Shown here in pieces: positions 37,100 through 45,795 of a stretch of DNA of 64,000 nt (position 1 is the first letter of the stretch; each line of letters begins with the position of its first letter). Source of the stretch: an uncultured Schlesneria sp. (GTDB lineage: Bacteria > Planctomycetota > Planctomycetia > Planctomycetales > Planctomycetaceae); the NCBI GenBank assembly GCA_903871875.1, contig CAIQIR010000010.1, forward strand, positions 30,015 through 94,014, written 5' to 3'. The translations under genes and the position numbers were made by a program. Below the pieces are notes generated by a model. It searched no databases, was not told the origin of the DNA, and saw only the letters and a program-made list of their open reading frames with translations.

Positions 37100-39322
37100 T
37101 TAATGCGAACTCGGTTCCAATTGGGGCTGACCGCCGCAGATCATTCTCGCATCCAATGCGATCACCTCGTCCGCCGTTGCCAGCAATGGATTGATTTCCG
37201 CAGTCACCAGTTCGGGAAAGTCTTGAGCCAGCTGTGCAAAACGTGCCACCACGGTGCGGAGTTGATCGAGATTGACGCCCGGGCGTCCGCGATAACCTTC
37301 CAGTAACGGAAACAGTCGCAGTGATTTGAGCATTTTGTCCACCACCTCATCATCAAATGGTGGAAGTTCCAGGACCGAGTCCTTCTGCAACTCCGCGGTG
37401 ACTCCACCGGCCCCCAATAACAGGACGGGGCCGAACTGCGGATCGCGGGTCATGCCGAGAAGCAACTCGACACCGCGGGTTGCGGAAATCATGCGCTGTA
37501 CGGCGACTCCTTCGATTCTGGCATTGGGGCAGCATTGCTGAACCGTCTTTAACATTGTGATGTAGTTGACGCGGACTCCGTCGGCATTGGCGACATTCAA
37601 GACGACTCCACCGACGTCTGTCTTGTGCGAGATATCGGGCGAAAGGATCTTGAGAACGACGGGGTATCCCATTTGGTCTGCTAATGTCACCGCTTCGTCT
37701 GCCGTATGAGCAACGGATGTTGAAACAATTGGAACGCCATAGTCCGCCAGCAACTGTTTGGAACGGACTTCGCCCAGCAGACCGTTCGTTGCCGCCAATT
37801 CGTTGCGCCATTGGGACTGGATGTCTGAAGCGACCTGCGGTTGTCTGAGTGTGGCATGTCCATGTTGCGAATGCCGTGACGTCATCAGTTTTGTCTGACC
37901 CGTGCAGACCAGATGGTTCAAGGCGCGAACGGCCTCTTCCGGAAAATCATAGACAGGAACGGAGGCTTCCCGCAGGATTGCCCGACCGGCATGTACGGTC
38001 GGACCACCGATCCATGAGGCGATGACGGGCTTTTGCGAACCGCGGCGAGCTGCAACGACCGCTTCGGCAATTCGCGCGGGGTCTGTCATGGTCTGCGGAG
38101 TCAAAATAACCAGTACCGCGTCAACGTTCGGGTCGCTCAGTGCCAGGTCCGTGGCCGATTGGAAACGTTCGACCGACGCATCACCCAGGACGTCGATCGG
38201 ATTACCATGCGACCAGCACGGCGGCAGGGCTTGATTCAGCGCCGCGATCGTTTCATTTGCCAGTTTAGCAAGTGGACAACCCAGCCCCAGCCAGGCATCG
38301 CTGGCCATAACACCAGGGCCACCGGCATTCGTCACAATGGCAAGGCGATTTCCCTTCGGTGGACTTTGTTCGACAAGCAATCGAGCACAATCAAAAAGTT
38401 CTTCAATCGAATCCACGCGTTCAATTCCAGCGTGGCGGAAGGCCACATCACACACCGCATCGACGGTTGAGATGGCTCCTGTATGCGAAGCGGCCGCCAT
38501 GGAAGATTCCGCAAACCGCCCAGACTTGTACGCGACGATCGGTTTGCGTTGCGAGCAGGCCCGGGCGGCTGCTAGGAAATGTGGGGCGTTATCTAATCCC
38601 TCGATATAGAGCAACAGTGCGTCGGTTTGATCGTCTTTAGCGAAATAGTCGATCAAATCTCCCATTCCGACATCGGTCATGTTGCCGACTGAAACACAGG
38701 TCGCGAAGCCGATTTCACGTTCCATGGACCAATCGAGTATCGCTGTACAGAGCGCACCCGATTGCGAAATGAATGTCATGCGACCTGGGCGCGGCATCAC
38801 TGGTGAAAAGCTGGCGTTCAATCGACTTGAGGGGCGCAGGACGCCCAGACAATTGGGGCCCAGGATGCGTAAATGGGGAAAGTCACGACGAGCAGCTCGC
38901 AAGTCAGACTCGAGTTTTCGTCCCGTCGTTCCTGCTTCGCGAAAGCCTGCCGAAACGACGACCATCCCGCCAACACCGCGCTGGCCGCAATCGCAAACAA
39001 GACTTGGAACCGACATCGCCGGAGTGCACACCACGACCAGATCTGGTGTGACGGGAAGATCGACAATTGAAGCAAAGGCCGGTTCGCCATGAACGACGCG
39101 ATGTTTCTGATTCACCGGGAACAGTGGCCCTGGAAATCCGGCTGCTTTCAAGTTGCAGAAAATCGCTCCACCGACCGAACCCGGTTGGTCGCTGGCTCCG
39201 ACAACGGCGATCGATCGGGGCGAAAAAATGGAGTCGAGACCGCTTAGGTTGTTCGCGCTCTCCGCTCGATGTGCGTTCGGTGCACCAACTGTTGCAATGG
39301 ATCGATCAATTGTTGCGGCCAT
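37100..39322 (-). CDS. ADP-forming acyl-CoA (acetyl-CoA) synthetase, alpha-beta fusion
   Basis: A 740-residue fused NDP-forming synthetase. It converts acyl-CoA (typically acetyl-CoA), ADP and Pi to acid, ATP and CoA, so it can conserve energy in fermentation. The CoA-binding domain begins SPRSIAVVGASDQPGSVG. ISQSGALCTAI and the phospho-histidine motif AASHTGAI (His280) follow. The C-terminal ATP-grasp part has YPVVLKILSPDISHKTDVGGV and VEGVAVQRMI. No acetyltransferase domain is attached. It starts 52 bases downstream of a USP gene; the ATG has only a weak ribosome site. Confidence 0.93.
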   Translation of the reverse strand: MAATIDRSIATVGAPNAHRAESANNLSGLDSIFSPRSIAVVGASDQPGSVGGAIFCNLKAAGFPGPLFPVNQKHRVVHGEPAFASIVDLPVTPDLVVVCTPAMSVPSLVCDCGQRGVGGMVVVSAGFREAGTTGRKLESDLRAARRDFPHLRILGPNCLGVLRPSSRLNASFSPVMPRPGRMTFISQSGALCTAILDWSMEREIGFATCVSVGNMTDVGMGDLIDYFAKDDQTDALLLYIEGLDNAPHFLAAARACSQRKPIVAYKSGRFAESSMAAASHTGAISTVDAVCDVAFRHAGIERVDSIEELFDCARLLVEQSPPKGNRLAIVTNAGGPGVMASDAWLGLGCPLAKLANETIAALNQALPPCWSHGNPIDVLGDASVERFQSATDLALSDPNVDAVLVILTPQTMTDPARIAEAVVAARRGSQKPVIASWIGGPTVHAGRAILREASVPVYDFPEEAVRALNHLVCTGQTKLMTSRHSQHGHATLRQPQVASDIQSQWRNELAATNGLLGEVRSKQLLADYGVPIVSTSVAHTADEAVTLADQMGYPVVLKILSPDISHKTDVGGVVLNVANADGVRVNYITMLKTVQQCCPNARIEGVAVQRMISATRGVELLLGMTRDPQFGPVLLLGAGGVTAELQKDSVLELPPFDDEVVDKMLKSLRLFPLLEGYRGRPGVNLDQLRTVVARFAQLAQDFPELVTAEINPLLATADEVIALDARMICGGQPQLEPSSH

Positions 39323-39373
39323 CAGGTCGAAGGCTTTCTTCAGGGGGATGGTTTGTCGAATTGTTGACCGAAA

Positions 39374-39877
39374 TCAGGCGAGCGAAGAGGCGGCCTGCTG
39401 GTGTGGCTTGTCGCAGAGAAATTGGTGTCCACTGGGATGAACCGTGAGTACTGGACAGGTCGCCAGGCGCACTACCTTTTCCGCCACCGAGCCCATCAAG
39501 AGATGGGCAAATCCCATGTGACCGTGGGTTCCGAGCACGATTAAATCGATTTCCTGCTCTTTCGCGTATTTCACGATCTCTTCGACCGCGTTACCGACTT
39601 TGGCGGCTTCTACCACGTGATGTTCAGCGGCCCAGTTGGGATTGATCTCGTCCCGTAATTGCGATTCCGCCTCTTTCACCTGTAATCGTTCGTCCGTGGC
39701 AGGAAGTGTCCATGCTGTGGATGCTTCGGGAAGTGGAATCGTTGCATAAGGGACGATGTGAAGCAGGTGTAACTCGCCGTCGAACTGTTCGGTTAAGGCG
39801 ATGGCATATTTTCGGGCCTCGGCTGCGGGATCGTCAAAGTCAGTCGGAAAAAGAATTCGACGAATTTGAACGGACAT
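39374..39877 (-). CDS. Universal stress protein, ATP-binding type (pair 1, second gene)
   Basis: A 167-residue UspA-fold protein starting MSVQIRRILFPTDFDDPAAEA. The ATP loop GTHGHMGFAHLLMGSVAEKV is intact and is followed by CPVLTVHPSGHQFL. That tail (CPVLTVHP-GHQFL) is almost identical in the second USPs at 45.3 and 58.0 kb, so the three are paralogues. AAAGGGA lies just before the ATG. It follows the non-ATP-type USP by 67 bases in one operon. Confidence 0.95.
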   Translation of the reverse strand: MSVQIRRILFPTDFDDPAAEARKYAIALTEQFDGELHLLHIVPYATIPLPEASTAWTLPATDERLQVKEAESQLRDEINPNWAAEHHVVEAAKVGNAVEEIVKYAKEQEIDLIVLGTHGHMGFAHLLMGSVAEKVVRLATCPVLTVHPSGHQFLCDKPHQQAASSLA

Positions 39878-39944
39878 GGGATCCCTTTGCCAAATGGACG
39901 TGTTGAATCAGGGTAACTACCGAGACGGACCAGACGCTTTAAAA

Positions 39945-40433
39945 TCAATGCAGCTTGTCCGTAGGTTGATATTGGTCGCCAGCAATATTTCGGGTACCAG
40001 GATTGGGTTGTCGCAGGCACAACACCGGACATTGGGCCTGTCTGAGGACTCCTTCTGCCACGCTGCCGTGTAGCTGCAGATGAAATTGACTTTGTCGGTG
40101 TGAAGCCATCACGATCACATTGACATTTTCCTGTTGTGCAATTTCCAAAATCACTTCGACTGGATAGCCCAGTGCAATTCGAAAGGTCAGTGGGACATCA
40201 CCGGCGAGTGCTTTCAGCCTTTGGAACTGTTCACGACAGTGTCGAATCGCCGGACGACTCTCGCTGAGCGGGTCCGTGTCGGGGCCTTCGGGGGAAGACG
40301 TGGGAAGAATGGCGTGCAGAACGATCATTTTTGAGAACTGATCTCTGGCGATACCGCAAGCGAATTGAAACGCCTGATCGGCATTGTCTGAAAAGTCAGT
40401 GGGATGAAGAATGACATCGAAGGCGTTCATCAT
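39945..40433 (-). CDS. Universal stress protein without the ATP-binding glycines (pair 1, first gene)
   Basis: A 162-residue UspA-fold protein starting MMNAFDVILHPTDFSDNADQAFQFA. Where the ATP loop should be it has MASHRQSQFHLQLHGSVAEG, then CPVLCLRQP. Loss of GTHG suggests it does not bind ATP; homologous partners at 46.3 and 59.0 kb share the same replacement. It is the promoter-proximal gene of the operon USP-USP-synthetase-PEP synthase, behind a sigma-54 promoter at 40545-40560. Confidence 0.94.
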   Translation of the reverse strand: MMNAFDVILHPTDFSDNADQAFQFACGIARDQFSKMIVLHAILPTSSPEGPDTDPLSESRPAIRHCREQFQRLKALAGDVPLTFRIALGYPVEVILEIAQQENVNVIVMASHRQSQFHLQLHGSVAEGVLRQAQCPVLCLRQPNPGTRNIAGDQYQPTDKLH

Positions 40434-40544
40434 TATTTCTCAGAGAGAAGCCAGCTAAGATCGATTCCGCTGTGTTGAATCCAAGTCGAATCCTGGTATT
40501 CGACGTTTCAAGGTTCTTTTTGTCCCAGTCAAATTTTTGTTGTC

Positions 40545-40560
40545 GCACGGTTCGTGCCAA
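40545..40560 (-). promoter_or_regulatory. Sigma-54 promoter of the USP/acyl-CoA synthetase/PEP synthase operon
   Basis: Minus strand TTGGCACGAACCGTGC, GG-N10-GC spacing, perfect TTGGCACG -24 box. Leader to the first USP gene about 100 bases. Enhancer 40644-40679 upstream. Confidence 0.8.
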
Positions 40561-40643
40561 GCGAATTGAATTTGTCGATATGCCCAGGAATATCATGTCA
40601 GCCGCATAAGAATGGGGGCTGCAGACCAGTATCCGCGGATCCA

Positions 40644-40679
40644 TGGTGTCATTTTTCTCACGTGGTCAATTGCTTGCCG
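40644..40679 (-). promoter_or_regulatory. Tandem enhancer of USP operon 1
   Basis: TGGTGTCATTTTTCTCA (40644-40660), two bases, then TGGTCAATTGCTTGCCG (40663-40679). Each box departs from TGG-N11-CCA by one base at the right end. The second box is centred about 126 bp from the -12 element. Confidence 0.65.
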
Positions 40680-40848
40680 GTAGGTCGAAGTCGTATGAGT
40701 CGGTCCAGAAAAAGTTCTGGACAAACTGTGGTGGCGTACCGCGATATCTCTCATCGGAAACGCCGTTGTTGATAAATTGGATTTTGAGATTTGTGAAACC
40801 GCGGCCTGTGTGGTTTGCACGAGGCCATCCAAGTTGGCGAGAATTTCA

Positions 40849-41355
40849 TTGACATCATCATCGCGAGTCAGTGCCGGTCTGTTGATGTACCGAATTCGAG
40901 AGGCGAGTTTGCAGTTGCTGCTTTGCCATCCCGGCGGTCCATTTTTCAAGAACAAGGACGAAGGAGCTTGGTCAATTCCCAAAGGCGAGCCCGTCAATGA
41001 CGAAACCTTGTTCGCTACGGCCCGGCGAGAATTTCGCGAAGAGACGGGCCTTGATCCAACTGAGCCGTTCATTACTTTGACTCCAGTCCGATTGAAAGGA
41101 GGGAAGACCGTTCACGCCTGGGCATTTGAAGGCGACTGCGATCCTGCGATGTGCGTCAGCAATACTTTCACGATCGAATGGCCACCGCATTCGGGGGAAC
41201 AAACGGAATATCCCGAGAGTGACCGGACGGAATTCTTCAGCGTCGTGATGGCGAAACGGAAGATGAATACTGGCCAAGTTCCCTTTATTGAAGAACTCGA
41301 AGCGATGTTAAATCGAGAGAACCGATTCAGTTCGGGTTCTGACGTCGTCGAGTGA
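40849..41355 (+). CDS. Nudix hydrolase
   Basis: A 168-residue protein with the full Nudix box GEPVNDETLFATARREFREETGL, whose glutamates bind Mg2+ to hydrolyse a nucleoside diphosphate linked to another group. The sequence around it (SAGLLMYRI, LLCHPGGPFFKNKDEGAWSIPKGE) matches the subgroup often called NTP pyrophosphohydrolase/ADP-ribose-type. The first residues are uncertain: the frame is open to 40777 and the likely start is TTG at 40849, with GGCGAG seven to nine bases upstream. It converges on the NtrC-type regulator with 47 bases between. Confidence 0.9.
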   Translation: MTSSSRVSAGLLMYRIREASLQLLLCHPGGPFFKNKDEGAWSIPKGEPVNDETLFATARREFREETGLDPTEPFITLTPVRLKGGKTVHAWAFEGDCDPAMCVSNTFTIEWPPHSGEQTEYPESDRTEFFSVVMAKRKMNTGQVPFIEELEAMLNRENRFSSGSDVVE

Positions 41356-41402
41356 TATCCCTCCTCTGAGGCTTCTCGAAGCCGCCGATCGAGACTACAC
41401 CG

Positions 41403-42863
41403 CTATTTTTCTGTCAGACGAACCGCGCGATCGAGCGTGATCCCCAAAGCGGCCAATTTAACGCGAAGTGTTGAACGCGAGATTCCGAGGATGACCGATG
41501 CGCGGCTGATGTTGCCTTCGACGCGATGTAAAACCTCCGTTAGCAGCGTTCGTTCAACTCGCTGGATCACTTCGTCGTACAAATTTTCACTTCCCGCGAG
41601 GATGCGTTGTTGGATGAATTGTGTGATCGCCTCGTCGGATTCCAAATCAGAACATGTGTGGGCAGCGGACGTCGGCGTCAAAACCGGTGGAATTCCGCTC
41701 ACGGTCTCGGGAAGAAACTCAGGTAAAATCACCGAGCCATTAGCTTCAACGACGGCGTGCTTCAGGACACTTTGTAATTCACGAATATTTCCGGGCCACT
41801 GGTATCGCATCAGCAGATCCATCGCCTCCAGCGAAACATCACGTACCGGCTTATCGAGTTCTCGACCGAAGCGGCCCAGAAAATGACTGACAAGGAGAGG
41901 AAGGTCTTTGGTTCGTTCACGTAGCGGCGGCAACTGGATCGTATAGACATTCAGTCGGTAGTAGAGATCGCTACGAAACGTTCCTTGCTCCATCATGGCG
42001 GCCAATGGGCGACTGGTCGCGGCGATCAAGCGGACTTTCGTATGGACGGTTTCGCTTCCGCCGACACGCTCAAACTGTTGGTCTTGGAGGACTCGCAGAA
42101 CTTTTGTCTGCGTCAGCGGCGTCATATCACCGATTTCGTCAAGGAATAACGTCCCGCCGTCGCACTGCTCGAACTTGCCGACGCGTTTTCTCTCGGCTCC
42201 CGTGAACGAGCCTTTTTCGTGGCCGAACAGTTCGCTTTCCAGCAGGCTCTCGGGGATCGCGGCGCAGTTGATGGCCAGAAAAGGTTTATCGGATCGCCTA
42301 CTATGTTGGTAGATCGCGCGGGCCGCGACTTCCTTGCCCGTACCGCTTTCGCCAAGAATCAACACGGTGACATCCTGCCCCGCCACTCGGCCGATCTGAC
42401 GATAGACCTCCTGGATTGCAGGGCATTGACCAATAAGCAAGTCGCCGTCGCTAGCGTCCCTTTCACTGTCGCTGGCGATTCGGGCCGGAATCCGGGTCAT
42501 ACGTGAAGATTCCAAAGCACGATCGACGACCGAACGAAGAACATCGGGTGCGAGTGGTTTGAGCAGATATTCAAACGCCCCGTATTGCATGGCTTCAATG
42601 GCCGTGTTTGCTGTTCCCTGACCGGTCATCAAAATCACCGGCACACGAGCGTCAATGGCATGCAAATCCTGAAGCAATTTCAAACCGGATGAATCAGGCA
42701 TTCGGATGTCGGCAATGACCACGTCGAAGGACTGTTCTCGAAAAGCGGTGATTGCATGTGCCGCGCTTGTCGCCGTTTCCAGGGTAATTTCTTCGGGTGG
42801 GAAGGCGTACCGGAAACAGTCCAGGATTAATTTGTCATCATCGACGACAAGCAGTTTAGGCAT
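41403..42863 (-). CDS. NtrC-family sigma-54-dependent response regulator
   Basis: A 486-residue activator. The receiver domain (1-120) has LLVVDDD and the phospho-acceptor Asp52 in VIADIRMPD, with Lys102 in LLKP. The AAA+ domain (about 150-380) has Walker A GESGTGKE and the sigma-54 contact loop GSFTGA (most proteins have GAFTGA), DEIGDM and RFRSDLYYRLNVYTIQLPPLRER. The C-terminal Fis-type helix-turn-helix ends NISRASVILGISRSTLRVKLAALGI. It would bind enhancers and open sigma-54 promoters with ATP. No kinase is adjacent; the NtrB-like kinase at 51.9 kb is the best candidate partner. It is the only sigma-54 activator in the window. Confidence 0.97.
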   Translation of the reverse strand: MPKLLVVDDDKLILDCFRYAFPPEEITLETATSAAHAITAFREQSFDVVIADIRMPDSSGLKLLQDLHAIDARVPVILMTGQGTANTAIEAMQYGAFEYLLKPLAPDVLRSVVDRALESSRMTRIPARIASDSERDASDGDLLIGQCPAIQEVYRQIGRVAGQDVTVLILGESGTGKEVAARAIYQHSRRSDKPFLAINCAAIPESLLESELFGHEKGSFTGAERKRVGKFEQCDGGTLFLDEIGDMTPLTQTKVLRVLQDQQFERVGGSETVHTKVRLIAATSRPLAAMMEQGTFRSDLYYRLNVYTIQLPPLRERTKDLPLLVSHFLGRFGRELDKPVRDVSLEAMDLLMRYQWPGNIRELQSVLKHAVVEANGSVILPEFLPETVSGIPPVLTPTSAAHTCSDLESDEAITQFIQQRILAGSENLYDEVIQRVERTLLTEVLHRVEGNISRASVILGISRSTLRVKLAALGITLDRAVRLTEK

Positions 42864-42868
42864 GGGCT

Positions 42869-42973
42869 TTATTCCTTCGAATGATCTCGGACGTCATCGC
42901 AGACAAACGAAATGAATGACCAGAGCAGCCAATAAAGTACGAAAGCTACGAGCGGCAACGACCGAACATACAA
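42869..42973 (-). CDS. Possible 34-residue membrane peptide just upstream of the regulator
   Basis: A minus-strand frame starting TTG at 42973 would encode LYVRSLPLVAFVLYWLLW followed by SFISFVCDDVRDHSKE and a stop eight bases before the regulator's ATG. It has one strong hydrophobic segment and an acidic tail. The stop lies inside the regulator's ribosome site, which fits coupling. No database match can be claimed and the TTG start is weak. Confidence 0.3.
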   Translation of the reverse strand: MYVRSLPLVAFVLYWLLWSFISFVCDDVRDHSKE

Positions 42974-43007
42974 TCCGATTCTCGGTAACGGCGGTCATGA
43001 CAAGCCT

Positions 43008-43172
43008 TTAACGCAGTGGTTCGTCAAATTCAGCAAGAAGATTGGCGTGATACTGCAACTTATATTCCGCCTGTGATTTGCCGGTTGGATACCAGTCGAG
43101 ATCTGGAGAAACCCAAGGGGCAATGCTGATCGCGATTCCAACGATAAACAGGTCGCGATCGTGGCGTGCCAC
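43008..43172 (-). CDS. Possible small protein or gene remnant
   Basis: A minus-strand frame ending at 43008 reads DRDLFIVGIAIS then IAPWVSPDLDWYPTGKSQ and QYHANLLAEFDEPLR; this looks more protein-like than the flanks. A GTG at 43172 is the only start in the frame and has no ribosome site. Upstream the frame becomes arginine- and proline-rich, so it could be the tail of a decayed gene. Not recognised. Confidence 0.2.
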   Translation of the reverse strand: MARHDRDLFIVGIAISIAPWVSPDLDWYPTGKSQAEYKLQYHANLLAEFDEPLR

Positions 43173-43522
43173 CCATGAGTTGCGATTGATTGCCGAAGGC
43201 CTGCGTGTTGTTTTGCATGGGCGTCGGCGCGATCTTCCAGGGGTGGAAGAAGGGAAGAATCCGCTTGCGAATCGAACGAATCTAGAAGCTGATGGTCACT
43301 AAAAACAAACCACCTGGAAAGAAATCGCCATCAAGAACAGGGAACGATGGTGTTTTTGGGGCGGGGTCATTGCCAAACCGGCTCAATCCCATGAATGTCG
43401 AATCGGATTCCACCGAGTTTGGGGACGTTTTCGCAGAATCAGCAGAAGCTCTTGAACGCGAGACGAGTCCTTGTTGGTGATCGGAAAGAAATCCCACATC
43501 ATTTTGACGAAAACTTTCGTGC

Positions 43523-43538
43523 GCGGCACATGCTGTGC
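43523..43538 (+). promoter_or_regulatory. Sigma-54-like promoter of the coiled-coil protein gene
   Basis: GCGGCACATGCTGTGC keeps GG-N10-GC spacing and the GGCAC core. It reads towards 43869 with a leader of about 320 bases. One enhancer-like box lies about 110 bases upstream. Confidence 0.5.
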
Positions 43539-43868
43539 GTGAGATGTTTGATCCTCTTTCGAACATCAAGATGGTGATACCAAAAAGTGATTCTGTGGAG
43601 GTTATGGGCCTGCCGTGTCTGTCGGCTTGTCGGCGGTGGTCACCCTACGTCTGCAGTTGCCAGACCCGTTTTCAACGAACCTGTCCATCAGCCTATTTGC
43701 GCGTCCGTGTACGGACTTTCGCGTTATGAACACAGAGTGATCGTGAGTCGTGACATTGTCCCTGGTTCTCCTCGACGTCGAGCGTATCTCGGGACGAAGT
43801 TCGATCATTCTACGAAACATCCGTCAACGTCATGTAACCTGTCCTTCGAAGTCCGCAAGGAGTGAATC

Positions 43869-44330
43869 ATGTCTGGCTTCAGTAATTACGAACGGGCAGG
43901 AAGATATCCGGCCACCAATTGTGAAGGGAACTCGGCCACAGAAATGCACTGTGATCATCGCGAGTGGACCAGCGACGTTGCATGCTGGCAGGACGACATC
44001 GTCCAATGGCAAGCAGATCTGGATCGAGTGCTCAGCGGGCTGAAAGAATGGCAGTCCACGCTGGAAATACACCAGCAGGCACTCGCAAAACAATCTGATG
44101 CTCTCTCCGCGATGCGACAAGCCCTCTTAAAACACGAACATGCGCTCGCTGAGGTTGAACGTGGCGGCGACAGCGGAGACCTCATCGTTTGTTCCTATGC
44201 ACATCAAGAGGAATCAGCAAGGCATCAGCAGCAGAAGGTCTGCCACGAAGCTGTGAAACAGTGGCACCGAGCGATCGTCAGTCAGTGGGAACGCCTGCAC
44301 AAGGCAATCTTTGGACTACCCTCTTTCTGA
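43869..44330 (+). CDS. Hypothetical tryptophan-rich coiled-coil protein
   Basis: I do not recognise this 153-residue protein. AAGGAG six to seven bases before the ATG supports the start. Residues about 35-100 form a probable helix bundle or coiled coil with regular hydrophobic spacing (WTSDVACWQDDIVQWQADL, VLSGLKEWQSTLEIHQQAL, MRQALLKHEHALAEVER). A second helical stretch at 110-150 has HQQQKVCHEAVKQWHRAIV. It is soluble with no signal peptide. A sigma-54-like promoter upstream would place it in the regulon, next to the regulator gene. Confidence 0.75.
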   Translation: MSGFSNYERAGRYPATNCEGNSATEMHCDHREWTSDVACWQDDIVQWQADLDRVLSGLKEWQSTLEIHQQALAKQSDALSAMRQALLKHEHALAEVERGGDSGDLIVCSYAHQEESARHQQQKVCHEAVKQWHRAIVSQWERLHKAIFGLPSF

Positions 44331-44539
44331 CGAATTGCTTTCTGGTCTGAAGCCGGTTGTGGGCACATTGACCGATACCCCAATCGCTGCCGAAAAACGT
44401 TGGTGATTGAGGTTCGTTGCCAATTGGCTAGGCGTTCGGTTTGCCTGATTTACCGCGTGTGGTTGACGCGGACTGTCAACCGGCATTTTCCGCAGAGGAC
44501 GTGATCATCCAGGAAGCGAGGCCAGGAAGCGATGGAGTC

Positions 44540-45097
44540 TCACGGAGTCTGTGTCGCCCGATGCCCGGTGATTTTGTCGATATGGATTTTATAGTAGATT
44601 GGGGTATAGGTCTCATTGACATGGCGATTGACGCGAGCGACCCACGCAGCGCAGCACGGTTCCCACCATTCGGGATGGACTTGAAGTAGGTTCCAGGCCC
44701 GCTGTCGCTCGTCATCGCTCTGATCAGGATGGCGCTCGGCAGACCAGGGAGGCGTGGTCTCAACAATTTGTCGCGGCCGCTCCTGATGCCGAAGGCCTCC
44801 GCCAACGTCTCCGGGTATCTCTGGCAGTTCTTCGAAGCGTCCGGTGACGACAACACTGACCCATTCGTCGTGCGCCGTCATTTCGTCGACCTCGACGCAT
44901 ACGAGCGGGTTGGTCCGCATCCAATCAATTTTTTGCCCTGGCGATGTGAAGCCGTAAAGGCAATTGCCGGCTTGATAATAGGTGAGGTAAACGGGCACGA
45001 CATACGGCTGGTTGTCGTTCGAGCAGGCCAGCCGGGCGAGCCTTGCGTCGGCCAGTGCATGCAGGCACTGCTCCATGGTCATTTCGTGGATTACCAT
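44540..45097 (-). CDS. Pyridoxamine 5'-phosphate oxidase-family flavin-binding protein
   Basis: A 185-residue protein with the split-barrel FMN-binding fold. Visible are the N-terminal helix MEQCLHALADARLARLACSN, the strand pair QPYVVPVYLTYYQAGNCLYGFTSPGQKIDWMRTNPLVCVEVDE, and then EWVSVVVTGRFEELPE. Members use FMN or F420 and reduce varied substrates, and similar genes occur in dormancy regulons. The C-terminal 70 residues are variable. The ATG at 45097 has AAGGA upstream; a longer frame does not. It follows the second USP pair by 150 bases and may be the third gene of that operon. Confidence 0.85.
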   Translation of the reverse strand: MVIHEMTMEQCLHALADARLARLACSNDNQPYVVPVYLTYYQAGNCLYGFTSPGQKIDWMRTNPLVCVEVDEMTAHDEWVSVVVTGRFEELPEIPGDVGGGLRHQERPRQIVETTPPWSAERHPDQSDDERQRAWNLLQVHPEWWEPCCAAWVARVNRHVNETYTPIYYKIHIDKITGHRATQTP

Positions 45098-45249
45098 TGG
45101 GAACATCCTTTTCGATCTGAACCGGGCGACGCTCTGGGGGGGCAACTAACAACTTCTGGTGTTCGGTCTCCGTGTTGCGAAGTCACGCAAAAGTTGAAGC
45201 TCGATTTTGCCCGTCCTGACCAGACGACGTCATCTCAACTCGTTAACTC

Positions 45250-45732
45250 TTACCAGTCTCCATGTTCATCAATCAAGAATTGATGTCCTTTGGGATGCAC
45301 TGTCAGCACCGGACATGTTGCGACCCGTACAAGTTTCTCAGCGACAGAACCAATCAACATGTGAGAAAGCCCCGTTCGTCCGTGCGTGCCGATGACGATC
45401 AAATCAATCTCATTTTCATTTGCGTATCTCATGATCTCGTGGACTTCGGAACCCATGACAGCGCAGTACTTTGCCGTATGGTCTTTCGTCCATTCTGAAT
45501 CCAGTTCTCGTGCTAGGCGTAGTTCTGCGGTCTCGACTTGCCATCGAATATCGTCTGCCGAATTGACCCAGGGCGTTGGGGAATCAGACGGTGGTGTGAG
45601 CGGCGGAATCACATTCAGGAGATGCAAATCCGCTCCGAATCGATCGGCCAGCGCCATCGCGTATTCTTGGGCTTTTTTTGCTGGTTCACTAAAATCGGTC
45701 GGAAACAGGATACGTCGAATTGAAGCGATCAT
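45250..45732 (-). CDS. Universal stress protein, ATP-binding type (pair 2, second gene)
   Basis: A 160-residue UspA-fold protein starting MIASIRRILFPTDFSEPAKKA. The ATP loop GTHGRTGLSHMLIGSVAEKL is intact and the tail is CPVLTVHPKGHQFLIDEHGDW. It is closest to the USP at 57.9 kb. AAGGA nine bases before the ATG sets the start. It is 63 bases downstream of the first gene of the pair. Confidence 0.95.
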   Translation of the reverse strand: MIASIRRILFPTDFSEPAKKAQEYAMALADRFGADLHLLNVIPPLTPPSDSPTPWVNSADDIRWQVETAELRLARELDSEWTKDHTAKYCAVMGSEVHEIMRYANENEIDLIVIGTHGRTGLSHMLIGSVAEKLVRVATCPVLTVHPKGHQFLIDEHGDW

Positions 45733-45795
45733 TTCGCAGGTTCCTTCGGAATTAACGTAATTGCAATTGCGATGATTCATTCTTCAGAATGAACT

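Larger units (their letters stand above)
40434..40848. other. Regulatory region upstream of USP operon 1
   Basis: About 415 bases holding the sigma-54 promoter and tandem enhancer. No other gene is supported. Confidence 0.55.
42864..43868. other. One-kilobase region with little coding evidence
   Basis: This is the longest gap. It holds the possible membrane peptide and remnant at its left end. A plus-strand sigma-54-like promoter lies at 43523-43538, and an enhancer-box-like TGGGGACGTTTTCGCAG around 43419-43435. Several open frames of 60-100 codons occur on both strands, but none has a ribosome site plus a recognisable domain. Confidence 0.5.
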
